64,000 bases of DNA from an uncultured Pseudomonadales bacterium (lineage in GTDB: Bacteria; Pseudomonadota; Gammaproteobacteria; Pseudomonadales; Pseudohongiellaceae): assembly GCA_947259995.1 (NCBI GenBank), contig CAMYOK010000002.1, forward strand, positions 784,881 through 848,880. The letters run 5' to 3'. The position numbers and the translations under genes are program-made. Within the stretch, counting starts at the first letter, position 1. Every line of letters begins with the position of its first letter. Shown one piece after another: positions 46,616 to 58,201 of this stretch. The notes under the pieces were generated by a model, which searched no databases, was not told the DNA's origin, and saw only the letters and a list, made by a program, of their open reading frames with translations.

Positions 46616-47167
46616 CTAGCTTGCGGCTGTATCACCGGCAGGAGCGTCGGCCTTTGCCGCCTCGGCTGCCTGCTGCTGCTTGCTCTGTGCGTATAAGGCA
46701 TCAAAGTTCACTGGTGACAAGTTCACTGGTGGGAAGCTGCCCTTGATCACCAAAGAATCAATCGCTTCACGAGCATAAGGGAACAGGATGTTTGGACAAA
46801 CTGCCGACAATACTTGCTCAAGATCTGCATCTGCCAAGCCCGCGCAAGTAAAAATACCCGCTTGATGAACCTCTGCCAAGAATGCTGCATTTTCTTCCAC
46901 TTTCGCTTCAACAGTAATAGTCAAAACTACTTCAAAGACGCCGTCAGAAACACGCGCACTTTTGCTGCCTAAGTTGAAAGAGATTTTCGGAGCCCACTGC
47001 CCCGAAAATACTGCAGGGCTGCGAGGCGACTCGAATGAAGAGTCTTTCACATAGATTCTTTGCAACGCAAAAGCTGGACCATTGGCTTGCGCGTCCTGTC
47101 CGTTGGCAGCTCCCGCTGGCGCTGTCGGTTCATTAGTCTTGTTCTGATCGTCTTGATTCTCTGCCAT
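46616..47167 (-). CDS. secB: SecB, protein-export chaperone
   Basis: The product has 183 residues from ATG 47167 with AGGA 7 bases upstream; the frame opens at 47185. Conserved core segments are FALQRIYVKDSSFESP, FEVVLTITVEAK, HQAGIFTCAGL and CPNILFPYAREAI. The first 25 residues are Asn/Gln/Ala-rich and the end is Ala-rich, both longer than in E. coli SecB (155 aa). It holds precursors unfolded for SecA. Confidence 0.95.
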   Translation of the reverse strand: MAENQDDQNKTNEPTAPAGAANGQDAQANGPAFALQRIYVKDSSFESPRSPAVFSGQWAPKISFNLGSKSARVSDGVFEVVLTITVEAKVEENAAFLAEVHQAGIFTCAGLADADLEQVLSAVCPNILFPYAREAIDSLVIKGSFPPVNLSPVNFDALYAQSKQQQAAEAAKADAPAGDTAAS

Positions 47168-47236
47168 GTCTGGTTCCTGCAACACTCGTCGGTTATTGTG
47201 AAAAGGTCTTGTATATCATTTTTTAAACGGATTTTG

Positions 47237-47653
47237 CTACTTCTGTACTAGTGGCAGATTATCTGCACGCCATTCGGTGATGCCGCCACTCAAACGCAAT
47301 ATCTGGGCAAACCCTGCGCTTTTCAAGATCTTTACTGCATCAGCTGACTGCTGACCAAGCCGACAAGCCACAATGACAGGCTTCGACTTGTGTTTTTCTA
47401 GCTCCGCAACTCGCGAGCCCAGTTTGCTCAACGGGATATGGATCGAATCGACGATATGCCCTGCGTCGTAGTCCTTTTTCTCACGAATATCCAAGACTAC
47501 CGCATCTTCACGATTGATCTTCATTACTGCCTGCTGACAACTCACAGACTCACCAGAGGACTTTGAACGATGCAGAGCCAATGCCACGACTAAGCCTACC
47601 CACAAAGTGGAGAGAAGCCAGTGATTTCCAACAAATTCAATTAATTGCGCCAT
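47237..47653 (-). CDS. YibN-like membrane-anchored rhodanese-domain protein
   Basis: The 138-residue protein has an N-terminal membrane helix (residues 9-25) and a rhodanese domain (about 35-135) with the active cysteine in VACRLGQQSAD. It resembles E. coli YibN, also encoded beside secB and divergent from gpmI. Sulphurtransferase activity is inferred from the fold; the substrate is unknown. No grxC lies between it and secB. The divergent gap 47654-47873 should hold promoters for both directions. Confidence 0.88.
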   Translation of the reverse strand: MAQLIEFVGNHWLLSTLWVGLVVALALHRSKSSGESVSCQQAVMKINREDAVVLDIREKKDYDAGHIVDSIHIPLSKLGSRVAELEKHKSKPVIVACRLGQQSADAVKILKSAGFAQILRLSGGITEWRADNLPLVQK

Positions 47654-47873
47654 GATTGGGGCGTTTCTCCAGCGCAGTCAACGGCTGCGCTTCAATGATA
47701 AGTGCACACTCCAAGTACAGGAGCGACTTGCAAAAAAGGGGAGCAGTATACACGCCTATGCAGCCTATTAGAACGCTCAATGCCCATTGTCAGCCTCGCT
47801 ATGAAGCGAGCTTTCCGCGATAATATCCCCACTTCACTTTCTTGAACTTACAATTTCGGAATTCCTACTGCAT

Positions 47874-49433
47874 ATGAGCACCGCAACTGCCAACAAAAAA
47901 ACGACCCTTTTGTTAATTTTAGACGGCTGGGGTTACCGCGAAGAGACAGAATACAATGCCATCAGTGCCGCCAAGACGCCCACCTGGGACAGGCTATGGC
48001 AAACATGCCCACACACTTTAATCAAAACCTCTGGCACAGAGGTCGGCTTACCAAAGGGCCAGATGGGCAACTCCGAGGTAGGGCACATGAACCTTGGCGC
48101 AGGCCGAGTCGTGTATCAGAACCTTACGCGCATCGACAAAGCCATCGAAGATGGTAGCTTTCACCTCAACGAGCCATTAGTAGACGCTGTTGATAAAGCG
48201 ATACTGGTCGATGGTGCTGTGCATATTATGGGTTTGCTCTCCCCAGGCGGCATCCACAGCCATGAAGAGCAGATTTTTGAGATGATAGAGCTGGCCAGTG
48301 AGCGTGGCGCAGAACGCATCTACTTACACGCCTTCCTAGATGGCCGCGACACGCCGCCGCGCAGCGCGCTAGCCTCATTGCAAGAGGCCGAATCTAGGTT
48401 ACTCGACACAGGCTGTGGACGAGTGGCATCAATCATCGGCCGCTATTACGCCATGGACAGAGACAATCGCTGGGACCGCGTGCAAAGCGCCTACGACCTA
48501 ATCATGGGCGGCAAGGCGAACTTTCAATACGAGACCGTTGAACAAGGGCTCGAAGCGGCCTACGCCCGAGACGAGAATGACGAATTTGTGCAAGCAACGA
48601 TTATCGCGCCCGAAGGCGAGCCGGCAGTCCATATCGAAGACGGCGACACCTTAATCTATATGAATTTCCGCTCAGACCGCGCACGACAACTCACACGCGC
48701 CATTAGTGATAACAATTTTGAAGGCTTTGAACGCGCTTACAAACGCGAGCTTGCCGATTTTGTCACCCTGACCGAATACGCCGCGGACATCGATGTGACT
48801 TGCGCCTATCCGCCTCAAACCATGAACAATGTGTTAGGCGAATACCTAGCGAACGAAAACAAGACGCAGCTGCGCATCGCGGAAACCGAAAAATATGCCC
48901 ATGTGACATTCTTTTTCAGTGGCGGTCGCGAAGAGCCGTTTGCAGGCGAAACGCGCGAGCTAATCCCTTCACCGCAAGTAGCAACATATGACCTGCAACC
49001 CGAAATGAGTGCGATAGAGGTTACCGACAAACTCGTAGCAGCGATTCGTTCTGGCGACTTTGATGCCATCGTCTGCAACTATGCCAATGGCGATATGGTT
49101 GGACACACGGGCAGTTTCGATGCTGCAGTGAAGGCCGTCGAGACACTCGATGCCTGCCTCACTCGTATTGAACAAGCCATTTTAGAAACTGACGGACAAT
49201 GCTTGATCACGGCAGACCATGGCAATGTCGAACAGATGGTTGACCCTAGCTCTGGGCAAGCCCTTACGTCACACACCAACGGCCCTGTGCCACTAGTGTA
49301 TGTCAGTAACGCCGCATGGCAGTTTAAGAGCGCTGGCAGCCTATGCGATATCGCTCCCACCATGCTCTCGTTAATGGGCATGGCGATTCCCGACGAAATG
49401 ACTGGCACCGCCTTACTCGAGAAATCTAATTAA
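47874..49433 (+). CDS. gpmI: GpmI, cofactor-independent phosphoglycerate mutase
   Basis: The 519-residue alkaline-phosphatase-superfamily enzyme interconverts 3- and 2-phosphoglycerate. LILDGWGYR gives the first metal Asp, and [15 protein letters not shown] holds the phosphorylated Ser. [20 protein letters not shown] and [12 protein letters not shown] complete the Mn sites. The gene order gpmI-envC-ctpA matches other gammaproteobacteria. Confidence 0.97.
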   Translation: MSTATANKKTTLLLILDGWGYREETEYNAISAAKTPTWDRLWQTCPHTLIKTSGTEVGLPKGQMGNSEVGHMNLGAGRVVYQNLTRIDKAIEDGSFHLNEPLVDAVDKAILVDGAVHIMGLLSPGGIHSHEEQIFEMIELASERGAERIYLHAFLDGRDTPPRSALASLQEAESRLLDTGCGRVASIIGRYYAMDRDNRWDRVQSAYDLIMGGKANFQYETVEQGLEAAYARDENDEFVQATIIAPEGEPAVHIEDGDTLIYMNFRSDRARQLTRAISDNNFEGFERAYKRELADFVTLTEYAADIDVTCAYPPQTMNNVLGEYLANENKTQLRIAETEKYAHVTFFFSGGREEPFAGETRELIPSPQVATYDLQPEMSAIEVTDKLVAAIRSGDFDAIVCNYANGDMVGHTGSFDAAVKAVETLDACLTRIEQAILETDGQCLITADHGNVEQMVDPSSGQALTSHTNGPVPLVYVSNAAWQFKSAGSLCDIAPTMLSLMGMAIPDEMTGTALLEKSN

Positions 49434-49449
49434 GCAAAGGGTGCACGCT

Positions 49450-50592
49450 TTGAAACGGCCCTTAATCTTTGTCACTTTTTTCTATGCGCTGTGGAGCCCT
49501 CACTTGCTCCACAGCGCACAGGAAGCCCCACCCGAGGAGCAGCTAGAACAGCTCAACGCGGCCATTGCCAGCATCGAAACTTGGCTAAACGATGCCAACA
49601 ATAATCGCAGCGCCTTAGAAACAGACCTGCGCACAAGCACGCAAGCCATTGCCGCCATCAATCGCAACATCACCGATAATCAGAGCGCAATCGAATCCTT
49701 GCAAGCGCAGCAAGCGGCTTTAAACACCCGCAGTCGCGCGCTCGAAGCGCAGAAACAGGCGCAGCAAGCCATCATCAGCCAAGCCATTCGCGCCTCCTAT
49801 GTCAGTGGCCAAGACTCCTATTTAAAGCTTTTACTCAATCAAGAAGACCCCAGCCTGAGCGCTCGTATGCTGCGCTATTTCAGCGTCTTCAATCGTCAGC
49901 GCCTTGCGCAAATCGAATCTTTTCGAACGACTCTCGACGCCCTCGAGCTTACCCGTAGCGAGCTTGCCCAGACCGCACTAAACCTCAACGCTCGCCAACA
50001 AGAGTTAGAAGCGCAACACAGTAGCTTGCGTTCAGAAAGTGCAAATCGAGAAGCGCTGCTGACGGCACTACAGACAGAGATCGACACACGAAGTGGTGAG
50101 TTAGCGCAGCTAAGCGAAGATAGAGAGCACCTTGAATCGCTCATCGAGCAGATTCAAGAAGCGATCGCTAACATACCCGCCCCCGACCAGATCACCCCCT
50201 TCGCACAAGCTAAGGGGAGGCTACCATGGCCCGTTTCAGGCGCAGCACTGAATCGCTTTGGCGCCGCCTATAGCGATGGCAACCTGCACCGACAAGGCCT
50301 AATTCTAAGCGCAGAACAAGGCTCCGCGGTACGTGCTGTGCACCCAGGCCGCGTGGTGTTTGCCGACTGGCTGCGCGGTTCGGGCCTATTGGTGGTGGTC
50401 GATCACGGGGAAGGCTATTTAAGCCTCTATGCGCAAAATCAAAACCTAGTAAAACGCAAAGGTGACTGGGTTAATCGTGGCGAGGCGCTCGCCACAGCAG
50501 GGGCGAACGGCGGCACCGGTCAAGCCGGTCTCTATTTCGAGATTCGTCATAACGGGCAGGCACTCGACCCCGCACAGTGGTGCGAGAGTTAG
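49450..50592 (+). CDS. envC: EnvC, murein hydrolase activator (degenerate LytM/M23 domain)
   Basis: From TTG 49450 the protein is 380 residues. The in-frame GTG 49441 has no room for its ribosome site, whereas AAAGGG lies 8 bases before TTG. It begins MKRPLIFVTFF (signal peptide). A long coiled coil spans about 25-245. The C-terminal LytM domain has LLVVVDHGEGYLSLYAQNQ and LYFEIRHNGQALDP. Zinc ligands of active M23 enzymes are missing, as expected for EnvC, which activates the AmiA/AmiB amidases at the septum. Confidence 0.93.
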   Translation: MKRPLIFVTFFYALWSPHLLHSAQEAPPEEQLEQLNAAIASIETWLNDANNNRSALETDLRTSTQAIAAINRNITDNQSAIESLQAQQAALNTRSRALEAQKQAQQAIISQAIRASYVSGQDSYLKLLLNQEDPSLSARMLRYFSVFNRQRLAQIESFRTTLDALELTRSELAQTALNLNARQQELEAQHSSLRSESANREALLTALQTEIDTRSGELAQLSEDREHLESLIEQIQEAIANIPAPDQITPFAQAKGRLPWPVSGAALNRFGAAYSDGNLHRQGLILSAEQGSAVRAVHPGRVVFADWLRGSGLLVVVDHGEGYLSLYAQNQNLVKRKGDWVNRGEALATAGANGGTGQAGLYFEIRHNGQALDPAQWCES

Positions 50593-50696
50593 CAATAAAA
50601 TCCTCTCGCTACTGGGGGAGCAGCTTATATGCATGCTATGCTCGGAGCATTGATATGTTCAAACACATGTCACCGCTATTGGTTCGGAGGTAAAGC

Positions 50697-52046
50697 ATGA
50701 ACAGAATATTGCGCAAAGCCTGCAGTCACGCCGTAATGGCCGGCCTGCTTACGGGCGCGATTAGCACAACAGGCTTGGCACAAACGTCTGACGCACAAGA
50801 GAGTTTGCCCCTTCCCTTCGAAGAGGTGCGTATCTTTGCCGAAGCACTGGACAATATCCGAAACTCCTATGTCCGCGATATCGACGACAAGACCTTATTG
50901 GAATATGCCATTAAAGGGATGCTCTCCGGCTTAGACCCACACTCTGCCTATCTCGCCAATGAAGAATATGACTCCTTGCAAGAAACAACACAGGGTGAAT
51001 TTGGCGGCTTAGGCATCGAGATTGGTGAGCAGGACGGCTATATCAAAATCATTACTCCTATCGACGATTCACCTGCGCAGCGCGCTGGCATTCTGCCTGG
51101 CGACCTGATCATTGAAATTGACGGCAAGCCATTACGAGACATGCTCATCAACGATGCGATCAATATGATGCGCGGCGAAATCGGTACAACAATCGACATT
51201 GGCATTATGCGTGACGGTGTCCCCGAACCAATGAACTTCACCCTAACTCGCGACGTCATAGCGGTCGCCAGCGTTAGACACCGCCAACTCGAACCAGGTT
51301 ATGAGTATTTGCGCATCTCCCAGTTCAAGGTCAACACAGGCAACGAAGTTGAAGAGGCCTTAGCCCAAATACATGAAGAGAACCCAGAGCTGAAAGGCTT
51401 AGTGTTAGACCTGCGCAACAATCCAGGCGGGATCTTGCAAGCCTCTGTGAAAGTGGTCGATGCCTTTGTTACCTCTGGCAAAATTGTCTACACCCAAGGG
51501 CGTAACAATGAAACGGAAATGGAATTCTTCGCAGACGAAGAAGACCCAAGCCGCGGTGTCCCTTTAGTAGTCTTGATCAACTCTGGCTCGGCATCCGCCG
51601 CTGAGATTGTCGCCGGCTCTCTACAAGATCACGGGCGAGCTGTGATCATGGGAACGCGCAGCTTTGGCAAAGGCTCTGTGCAGAGTGTCATGCCGATTGC
51701 TGAGAACCGCGCTATCAAATTGACCACCTCTTTATATTTCACGCCGGAAGGCCGCTCGATTCAGGCCCAAGGCATTCAACCCGACATCGAGGTTGAAGAA
51801 GCGCTAGTGACTCGCGCTACAGGCCGTGCCGGATACACCGAGGCAGACCTAGAAGGCCATTTGCGTAACGGCAACGATCTAGACGACATCGTGCGCGAGC
51901 CACGGGTGAGCGCGGAGCAAGTAGTAGTGAATGATTACCAACTACAAGAGGCCTTAACATTGCTGCGTGGTCTCAATATTCTTGAATCCGCTCGCAAGAA
52001 GCAAGGCGAAATAAGCACGCGCCTCACTGACGCGCGGCCGCAATAA
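50697..52046 (+). CDS. ctpA: CtpA-type S41 carboxy-terminal processing protease
   Basis: The 449-residue exported protease has a signal peptide (1-28). The PDZ domain (about 90-175) includes GGLGIEIGEQDG and AGILPGDLI. The peptidase core has the nucleophilic Ser in NSGSASAAEIVAG and the general-base Lys in GTRSFGKGSVQ. It cleaves periplasmic proteins at hydrophobic C-termini. GGAGG precedes ATG. It sits between envC and the deacetylase gene and may be co-transcribed with them. Confidence 0.94.
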   Translation: MNRILRKACSHAVMAGLLTGAISTTGLAQTSDAQESLPLPFEEVRIFAEALDNIRNSYVRDIDDKTLLEYAIKGMLSGLDPHSAYLANEEYDSLQETTQGEFGGLGIEIGEQDGYIKIITPIDDSPAQRAGILPGDLIIEIDGKPLRDMLINDAINMMRGEIGTTIDIGIMRDGVPEPMNFTLTRDVIAVASVRHRQLEPGYEYLRISQFKVNTGNEVEEALAQIHEENPELKGLVLDLRNNPGGILQASVKVVDAFVTSGKIVYTQGRNNETEMEFFADEEDPSRGVPLVVLINSGSASAAEIVAGSLQDHGRAVIMGTRSFGKGSVQSVMPIAENRAIKLTTSLYFTPEGRSIQAQGIQPDIEVEEALVTRATGRAGYTEADLEGHLRNGNDLDDIVREPRVSAEQVVVNDYQLQEALTLLRGLNILESARKKQGEISTRLTDARPQ

Positions 52047-52068
52047 ACGCTAGAGAGAAAACAACACT

Positions 52069-53121
52069 GTGAAGCCAGAAGACACGGGGCCTTTGCCATT
52101 TAAAGCAGAGCCTAAATACAAAGACCCCTTTATCGAGGCGATCGCCAAGAACCCTCGACCTCTCAGCATGGTCCTGATCGGCATCGTCGGCATGCCATTA
52201 GTACTTTGGCTTGGCGCCCCTGATCGCACCCCCGCAGTCCATAGCGACACGCAACGCCCAGTTTACGAATCAACACCTCTACCGATAGAAAGAGTCAATC
52301 CAGCTCCTGTTGAGGCGGAGCCGACTCCTGTTGAGAACGAGCAACCCCCCGCAGCGCCTGAAACAGAAAGCTCATCACAAGTATTTGTTGGCCCGTCACC
52401 AGAAACAGCGCTGCCCGCAATAGCGCTCGCACGCCCTACTATCACATTGATTATCGACGATATCGGATACAGCGAAGTTCTAGGCGCGCGCGCCATTGCC
52501 CTGCCAGGCGCGATTACGTTTGCCGTCTTGCCGCATACACCGTACGGCAGTGAATTAGCCGAAGTCGCCTACCAAAATGGCAAAGAGATCATGCTGCACG
52601 CACCGATGAGTAACCAAGCCAATATGGCACTCGGGCCAGGTGCTCTCACTAACGAACTCACTAAAGAAGAGTTCACGCAAACTCTCTCTGCCTCTATAGA
52701 CGCCATTCCGCATTTGCGCGGAGTCAACAATCACATGGGCAGCGCATTAACCGAGCTGGAAACCCCAATGCATTGGGTAATGGAAACTCTAAAAGCGAAG
52801 AATTTATATTTTGTCGATAGTTACACGACCGCAAAAAGTGTCGCTGGACGCATCGCAAAAGAGCACGCTATCCCTACCGTCACAAGAAATATTTTTCTAG
52901 ACAATGTGCAAGAACACGATGCAATCGACAGGGAGTATAAGAAGCTACTAACACGCGCAAGAGAGAAAGGGGTCGCCGTTGGTATTGGCCACCCCTACCA
53001 AGCAACTCTAGACTATTTAGAAGTCGCATTACCCTTGTTAGAGCAAGAGGGGATTGATTTGGTCTTTGCGTCAAAGATGATTGAACTACAAAAAGCCACT
53101 GCAATCACAAGCGCATTGTGA
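52069..53121 (+). CDS. Divergent polysaccharide deacetylase family protein (YibQ-like)
   Basis: The 350-residue protein has one membrane helix (about 33-50), a Pro/Glu-rich periplasmic linker (about 60-115) and a divergent polysaccharide deacetylase domain with [10 protein letters not shown] (metal Asp pair), [17 protein letters not shown] and [11 protein letters not shown]. coli yibQ lies in the same place after envC. The substrate is unknown. The start is GTG 52069. Its 3' end overlaps hisF on the other strand by 17 bases. Confidence 0.9.
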   Translation: MKPEDTGPLPFKAEPKYKDPFIEAIAKNPRPLSMVLIGIVGMPLVLWLGAPDRTPAVHSDTQRPVYESTPLPIERVNPAPVEAEPTPVENEQPPAAPETESSSQVFVGPSPETALPAIALARPTITLIIDDIGYSEVLGARAIALPGAITFAVLPHTPYGSELAEVAYQNGKEIMLHAPMSNQANMALGPGALTNELTKEEFTQTLSASIDAIPHLRGVNNHMGSALTELETPMHWVMETLKAKNLYFVDSYTTAKSVAGRIAKEHAIPTVTRNIFLDNVQEHDAIDREYKKLLTRAREKGVAVGIGHPYQATLDYLEVALPLLEQEGIDLVFASKMIELQKATAITSAL

Positions 53122-53878
53122 TGCCTTTTTCCGCCATATACTGTTTGGCTTGTTGAATAGTAAACTCACCGAAGTGAAAAATACTTGCAGCAAGCACTGC
53201 GTCCGCATGCCCTTCCACAACGCCGTCCACTAAATCTTGCAAGTTACCCACCCCGCCAGAGGCGATAATCGGCACAGACACAGCATTGCTAATGGCACGA
53301 TTGAGCGCCAGATCGAAGCCACTCTTAGTGCCGTCTTTATCCATACTCGTCAGCAAGATTTCACCAGCACCATATTCCACCATGCGCTGCGCCCACTCAA
53401 TCGCATCGATCCCTGTTGGCTTACGGCCACCATGAGTGAATATTTCCCAGCGATCGCTCTCACCTTCAGCACTGACTTTTTTCGCGTCCATTGCCACCAC
53501 GATGCACTGTGAGCCAAAGCGCGCAGATGCCTCTCGCACCAACTGCGGATTAAACACGGCAGCGGTATTGATTGCCACCTTGTCGGCACCCGCATTGAGC
53601 ATCGTGCGAATATCTTCGATGGTACGAATACCACCGCCCACCGTTAAGGGAATAAATACCTGACCAGCGATTGCCTCGACAGTATGCACTGTTGTTTCTC
53701 GCCCTTCGTGACTGGCAGTAATATCAAGGAAGGTAATCTCATCGGCACCGGCATCACAGTAACGTTTCGCGATTTCTACAGGGTCGCCAGCGTCACGAAT
53801 ATCGAGAAACTTCACGCCCTTCACGACGCGGCCTTTCTCGCAATCCAAACAAGGAATAATGCGTTTTGCCAATGCCAT
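53105..53878 (-). CDS. hisF: HisF, imidazole glycerol phosphate synthase cyclase subunit
   Basis: The product is 257 residues from ATG 53878 ([12 protein letters not shown]). This (beta/alpha)8 barrel uses ammonia from HisH to close the imidazole ring. Catalytic Asp residues lie in [15 protein letters not shown] and in VVAMDAKKV; phosphate-binding Gly loops VGGGIR and ASGGVG are present. The longer frame to 53920 would overlap hisA. It follows hisA by 1 base. Confidence 0.95.
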   Translation of the reverse strand: MALAKRIIPCLDCEKGRVVKGVKFLDIRDAGDPVEIAKRYCDAGADEITFLDITASHEGRETTVHTVEAIAGQVFIPLTVGGGIRTIEDIRTMLNAGADKVAINTAAVFNPQLVREASARFGSQCIVVAMDAKKVSAEGESDRWEIFTHGGRKPTGIDAIEWAQRMVEYGAGEILLTSMDKDGTKSGFDLALNRAISNAVSVPIIASGGVGNLQDLVDGVVEGHADAVLAASIFHFGEFTIQQAKQYMAEKGITMRL

Positions 53879-53879
53879 T

Positions 53880-54629
53880 TTATTTTCCAACCTCGTCACA
53901 GTAACGTTGTGCGTCAGCAAGACTCAATGCGTCCTCATAAATTGCACGCCCGGTAATTGCGCCCATGATGCCGCCGCCAGTTGCCGTCTTTGCCACAGCT
54001 TGCAGTGCATGAATATCTTCGATGCGACTAACGCCGCCGGAGGCGATCACAGGAATTCGTGTCGCCTGTGCAAGCTCGACAGTCGCCTGCACATTCACCC
54101 CCTGCATCATGCCGTCACGGGCGATGTCGGTATAAATAATCGCTTCGACACCATCGTCAGCAAATTTTTTGGCAAGATCGATCACATGCACATCAGTAAT
54201 TTTCGCCCAACCATCGGTGGCCACCATGCCATTGCTGGCATCGAGGCCAACAATAATTTTACCGGGAAATTCTTTGCAAGCCTGCGCAACAAACGCTGGG
54301 TCTTTCACTGCTTGCGTGCCGATGATGACGTAGCTCACACCAGCATCTAAATACTTGGCGATAGTCCCTACATCGCGAATACCGCCGCCAATTTGCAATG
54401 GCAATTGTGGGTACGCTTTAGCAATCGCTTGTACCACTTCGCCATTGACCGGGGTGCCCGCAAACGCGCCATTTAAATCAACCAAATGCAATCGACGCGC
54501 CCCTTGTGCTAGCCAATGGCCAGCTGTTTTTACTGGGTCATCAGAAAACACTGTAGAGTCTTCCATGCGTCCTTGCTTCAGCCGAACACACTCACCGTCT
54601 TTCAAATCAATAGCAGGGATTACCAACAT
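53880..54629 (-). CDS. hisA: HisA, ProFAR isomerase
   Basis: The 249-residue (beta/alpha)8 barrel is related to HisF. It begins [20 protein letters not shown] with the catalytic Asp; the second Asp lies in YTDIARDGM. Phosphate loops IGGGIRD and IASGGVSR match the family. It isomerises ProFAR to PRFAR, the substrate of HisF-HisH encoded on either side. Confidence 0.95.
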   Translation of the reverse strand: MLVIPAIDLKDGECVRLKQGRMEDSTVFSDDPVKTAGHWLAQGARRLHLVDLNGAFAGTPVNGEVVQAIAKAYPQLPLQIGGGIRDVGTIAKYLDAGVSYVIIGTQAVKDPAFVAQACKEFPGKIIVGLDASNGMVATDGWAKITDVHVIDLAKKFADDGVEAIIYTDIARDGMMQGVNVQATVELAQATRIPVIASGGVSRIEDIHALQAVAKTATGGGIMGAITGRAIYEDALSLADAQRYCDEVGK

Positions 54630-54660
54630 GCACAGACACCTTTACTCAAAATTCTAAAAA

Positions 54661-55326
54661 TTAGTTTGCCCCATCCCATGTCAAAAAATTGCTTAGCAGT
54701 TGCAAGCCGCCATGCTGACTTTTCTCGGGGTGGAACTGTACGGCAAAGACATTGCCCTTACTAAACGCTGCCGTAAAGTCGACGCCATAGTGCGAGACTC
54801 CTGAGGCTTTTTCTTCAGCACCCAAGCTAATATAATAACTGTGAACAAAATAGAAACGCGTATTGTTTTCGATGCCAGCCCAAAGTGGATGCTGGTCGCA
54901 TTGCTCAACGATGTTCCACCCCATATGCGGCACTTTTAAAAGCTCACCGTCCTGCTCACGCAGGATAGGCTTCGCACCGGAAGCATCATTCGCAAACAGT
55001 TTGACTTGGCCCTTTGCGAGCCCTAAACAATCAACCCCGTTGTTTTCTTCACTGCGCTCCATCAAGGCCTGCATGCCAACGCAAATCGCTAGCAGAGGTT
55101 TGCTCTGCATTGCTTCTTGCACGATCTCGTCGACACCAAGCCGGCGTATCTCAGCCATGCAGTCGCGTATCGCTCCCACGCCTGGAAAGATGACACGGTC
55201 AGCACTAAGGATAGTTTTGGCATCGCTGGTCACAATGACTTGCGTATTTTTACCAACGTGTTCTAGGGCTTTCGCCACGGAATGCAGATTGCCCATCCCA
55301 TAGTCTATGACGGCAACTTTATTCAT
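54661..55326 (-). CDS. hisH: HisH, imidazole glycerol phosphate synthase glutaminase subunit
   Basis: The 221-residue class I amidotransferase has [12 protein letters not shown], the nucleophile Cys in [11 protein letters not shown], and His-Glu in [10 protein letters not shown]. It makes ammonia from glutamine and passes it to HisF. It is order-typical in hisB-hisH-hisA-hisF. Confidence 0.95.
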   Translation of the reverse strand: MNKVAVIDYGMGNLHSVAKALEHVGKNTQVIVTSDAKTILSADRVIFPGVGAIRDCMAEIRRLGVDEIVQEAMQSKPLLAICVGMQALMERSEENNGVDCLGLAKGQVKLFANDASGAKPILREQDGELLKVPHMGWNIVEQCDQHPLWAGIENNTRFYFVHSYYISLGAEEKASGVSHYGVDFTAAFSKGNVFAVQFHPEKSQHGGLQLLSNFLTWDGAN

Positions 55327-55361
55327 ATTTCAAATCCGAGAATAATCGAACGAAGGGCTGC

Positions 55362-55952
55362 TTATAGCGCGCCCTTCGTTGATGGAATGACATTGCTGCT
55401 ACGCGGATCGATTTCAATCGCCATCCGCAAGGCGCGCCCAAAGGCTTTAAACACTGTTTCGATTTGGTGGTGAGCATTGTGCCCACGCAAGGTATCGATG
55501 TGTAAAGTCACTAGCGCATGGTTCACAAAGCCTTGGAAAAATTCATGGAACAGATCCACATCGAAGCCACCCACAGAACCACGAGTAAACGGGATGTGGT
55601 ATTCAAGGCCTGGACGGCCAGAAAAATCGATCACTACGCGCGACAAAGCTTCGTCTAATGGCACATAGGCGTGCCCATAACGTCGGATACCTGTGCGATC
55701 CAAGGCTTTATTGAACGCCTGGCCCAAGGTAATGCCTAGGTCTTCAACGGTATGGTGAGCATCAATATGCAAATCGCCCACAGCCTTTACACTGATGTCG
55801 ATCAGACCATGTCGTGCGACTTGGTCTAACATATGATCAAGAAATGGCAGACCCGTATCTGTGTGTAGCTCGCCGCTTCCGTCGAGATTCACTGAGACCT
55901 TGATCTGAGTTTCTTTGGTGTTTCGCTCTACTGTTGCTTCACGTAATGACAT
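55362..55952 (-). CDS. hisB: HisB, imidazoleglycerol-phosphate dehydratase
   Basis: The 196-residue monofunctional dehydratase lacks the phosphatase domain of E. coli HisB. Manganese-binding motifs are visible: [25 protein letters not shown] and the second HNAHHQIE. It is the first gene of hisB-hisH-hisA-hisF; the promoter should lie in 55953-56180, shared with the divergent AsmA-family gene. Confidence 0.95.
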   Translation of the reverse strand: MSLREATVERNTKETQIKVSVNLDGSGELHTDTGLPFLDHMLDQVARHGLIDISVKAVGDLHIDAHHTVEDLGITLGQAFNKALDRTGIRRYGHAYVPLDEALSRVVIDFSGRPGLEYHIPFTRGSVGGFDVDLFHEFFQGFVNHALVTLHIDTLRGHNAHHQIETVFKAFGRALRMAIEIDPRSSNVIPSTKGAL

Positions 55953-56180
55953 TCATTTCCCCTGCAGTGGCCTGTTTCATAGGCAATACGTGCCTATATC
56001 AGGTGCTGCGCATTATACGGGCACAACAAAAGCTTTGAAAGCAAAGATCACGATAACAAACCCTAGTAAAGACGGACTAATAGTGTGATTTCCCTTGCAT
56101 TTACCCCCCTCTAACGATGGGCCAAGCGCATCCTTTGCGGTACACTGGTAGGCCGCATATTCCCTTAAACCTAGAAGACA

Positions 56181-58196
56181 ATGATGAAACTGATCAAGAT
56201 CCTATTACTTTCTATCGCAAGCCTCGCCCTCATGGCCGTATTGGCGTTGGTATTGGCCTTCTATCTGATCGACCCAAATCGCTACAAACCTGCGATTCAA
56301 ACCGTGTTTGCCGAGCAAACGGGGATTAATCTTAATATCGCTGGTGATATCAACTGGGCATTTAATCCGGTATTCGGGCTTGGCATCAACGACCTGCGCT
56401 TAAGCAATCCGCAATCTCCAGCCGAACTCGCTTCGCTTGGCCAGATCGCCATTAAGGTCGAGCCGCGAGCACTGCTCGATGGACAGCTGCAGATGCTGGA
56501 GTTCATCGCGCAGGACCTGCATATTAATTGGATCGTCGATGCCGACGGCAATGGCAACTGGCCACGACAGGGAGCAGAGCCAGCAGCATCTGCCACGACT
56601 GCTAGCAATAGCAGCGATACGCCTATCTCGGCCACAATCGAGCAAATTTCAGTCACCAATGCGAGCCTAGCGATTCAAGACGCGCAAATGGGCGTCAACA
56701 CCAATTTCGACAACCTCAATTTCACCAGCCGCAATACCAATGTCGAGAATCGCCCTTTCTCGTTCGAGCTTGGCTTTGAAGTAAGCGACAATATTGCCGA
56801 ACAAAATGCCAATATCAGCATTTCTAGCACCGCCACTGTAGACCTTGCCCGTGGCAATGCCCGTTTAGATGACTTGCAGATCAAACTGAACCCGCTGCAA
56901 CTTAGTGGCAATCTCGCTGTTACCGACATGAACAATGCCCTAGCATTCAGTGGCAATTTAAACAGCAATACTTTCATCCTTAGCGACTTTCTCGACCTGT
57001 ATGTGCGCGAAGCGCAATCTAACCCTGCACTTGGTGAGTATAGCGACCAAGAAGATCAATTTAGCCTAGCGCTTGAGTTCAACGGCAACGCCGAGCAGAT
57101 TGTTGTGCCTGCGGTGACCCTCAACCTCGATGATATGCGCATTCAACTTGATGCCGTGTATCGAGCAGAGAATAGCTTTGGCCCCGCCAATTTGCGCTAT
57201 AACCTCAGCGCCAACGCCTTGGATTTGAACCGTTACACCACATCGGCAGCCGACACCGAGCCCGATACTGCGGCCCCCGTTGCACCTGCACAAGACACCG
57301 AGCTGCCTATCGAATTATTGCAAAGCATGAATGTTCAAGCTGCGCACACCATCGAGTCACTCGCGGTTGGAGGTCTACAGTTTGGCGCTATTGACGCTCA
57401 GCTAGGGGTACAAGATGGAGTGCTTAATTTCGACCTTCGCCCGGTGGCGTTCTACGAAGGACAACTTACCACCATCGTTAACTACGACACTCGCCCCAAC
57501 CCAGCGAATCTGACGTCCATGAGCTCCATGCAAAACGTTAATGTCGTTGGCTTGGCTCAAGCTCTGCCATTGACTGATTTTGCACAAGGGCGCCTGAGCG
57601 TTGAGTCTGTACATACACTGCGCGGCCGCACAGTGAATCAACTTCTCAACAGCATTAGCGGCACCACTAGCTTCAGCCTGAACGACAACACAATCGATAT
57701 TGGCATAGTGAAACAGCTCTTCTCGTCGATCTCAGTGCTTAGCCCGGCAGGCACTGGCGATCTCGCCCAACAATGGCCAGACACAGTGCAGTTCAGCAAT
57801 TTTGCGGGGCACCTGATCCTCGACCAAGGTCTCGCCGAAAACCAAGAATTGAAAGTCACCATGGACAACTTCGAGATCGCGGCCAATGGCGGCATCGATT
57901 TGACCGAGGAAAGCTTTAACTACAACGCGACACTCACTGTGTTCGGCGAACCGGCCGTCCAAACCATCCCCGTTGGCGAGTTGTATCAAGGCGTCGGTTG
58001 GCCTGTGATCTGCAACGCCCGATTCGATGCAGACTTCAGCGAATACTGCGGCCCTGACTTTGGACGAGTTCGAGAACTGTTCGTGGATATTTCCCGCAAT
58101 GCCGTGCAAAGACGGGCTCAAGAAGAGATTACGGATCGCGTGCCCGAAGAGCTGCAGGACGCCGCCAGAAGCTTGCTCGACCGCTTCGGCCTCTAA
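56181..58196 (+). CDS. AsmA-family envelope protein
   Basis: The 671-residue protein starts with one membrane helix (about 5-30) and the AsmA motif YLIDPNRYKPAIQTVFAEQTG, followed by a long beta-rich periplasmic region that in this family forms a lipid-transfer groove. The C-terminal AsmA_2-like part (from about 400) is present. Members affect outer-membrane lipid transport; the exact lipid is unknown. It stands 5 bases before mutY, an arrangement common in Pseudomonas relatives. Confidence 0.87.
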   Translation: MMKLIKILLLSIASLALMAVLALVLAFYLIDPNRYKPAIQTVFAEQTGINLNIAGDINWAFNPVFGLGINDLRLSNPQSPAELASLGQIAIKVEPRALLDGQLQMLEFIAQDLHINWIVDADGNGNWPRQGAEPAASATTASNSSDTPISATIEQISVTNASLAIQDAQMGVNTNFDNLNFTSRNTNVENRPFSFELGFEVSDNIAEQNANISISSTATVDLARGNARLDDLQIKLNPLQLSGNLAVTDMNNALAFSGNLNSNTFILSDFLDLYVREAQSNPALGEYSDQEDQFSLALEFNGNAEQIVVPAVTLNLDDMRIQLDAVYRAENSFGPANLRYNLSANALDLNRYTTSAADTEPDTAAPVAPAQDTELPIELLQSMNVQAAHTIESLAVGGLQFGAIDAQLGVQDGVLNFDLRPVAFYEGQLTTIVNYDTRPNPANLTSMSSMQNVNVVGLAQALPLTDFAQGRLSVESVHTLRGRTVNQLLNSISGTTSFSLNDNTIDIGIVKQLFSSISVLSPAGTGDLAQQWPDTVQFSNFAGHLILDQGLAENQELKVTMDNFEIAANGGIDLTEESFNYNATLTVFGEPAVQTIPVGELYQGVGWPVICNARFDADFSEYCGPDFGRVRELFVDISRNAVQRRAQEEITDRVPEELQDAARSLLDRFGL

Positions 58197-58201
58197 GCTC
58201 C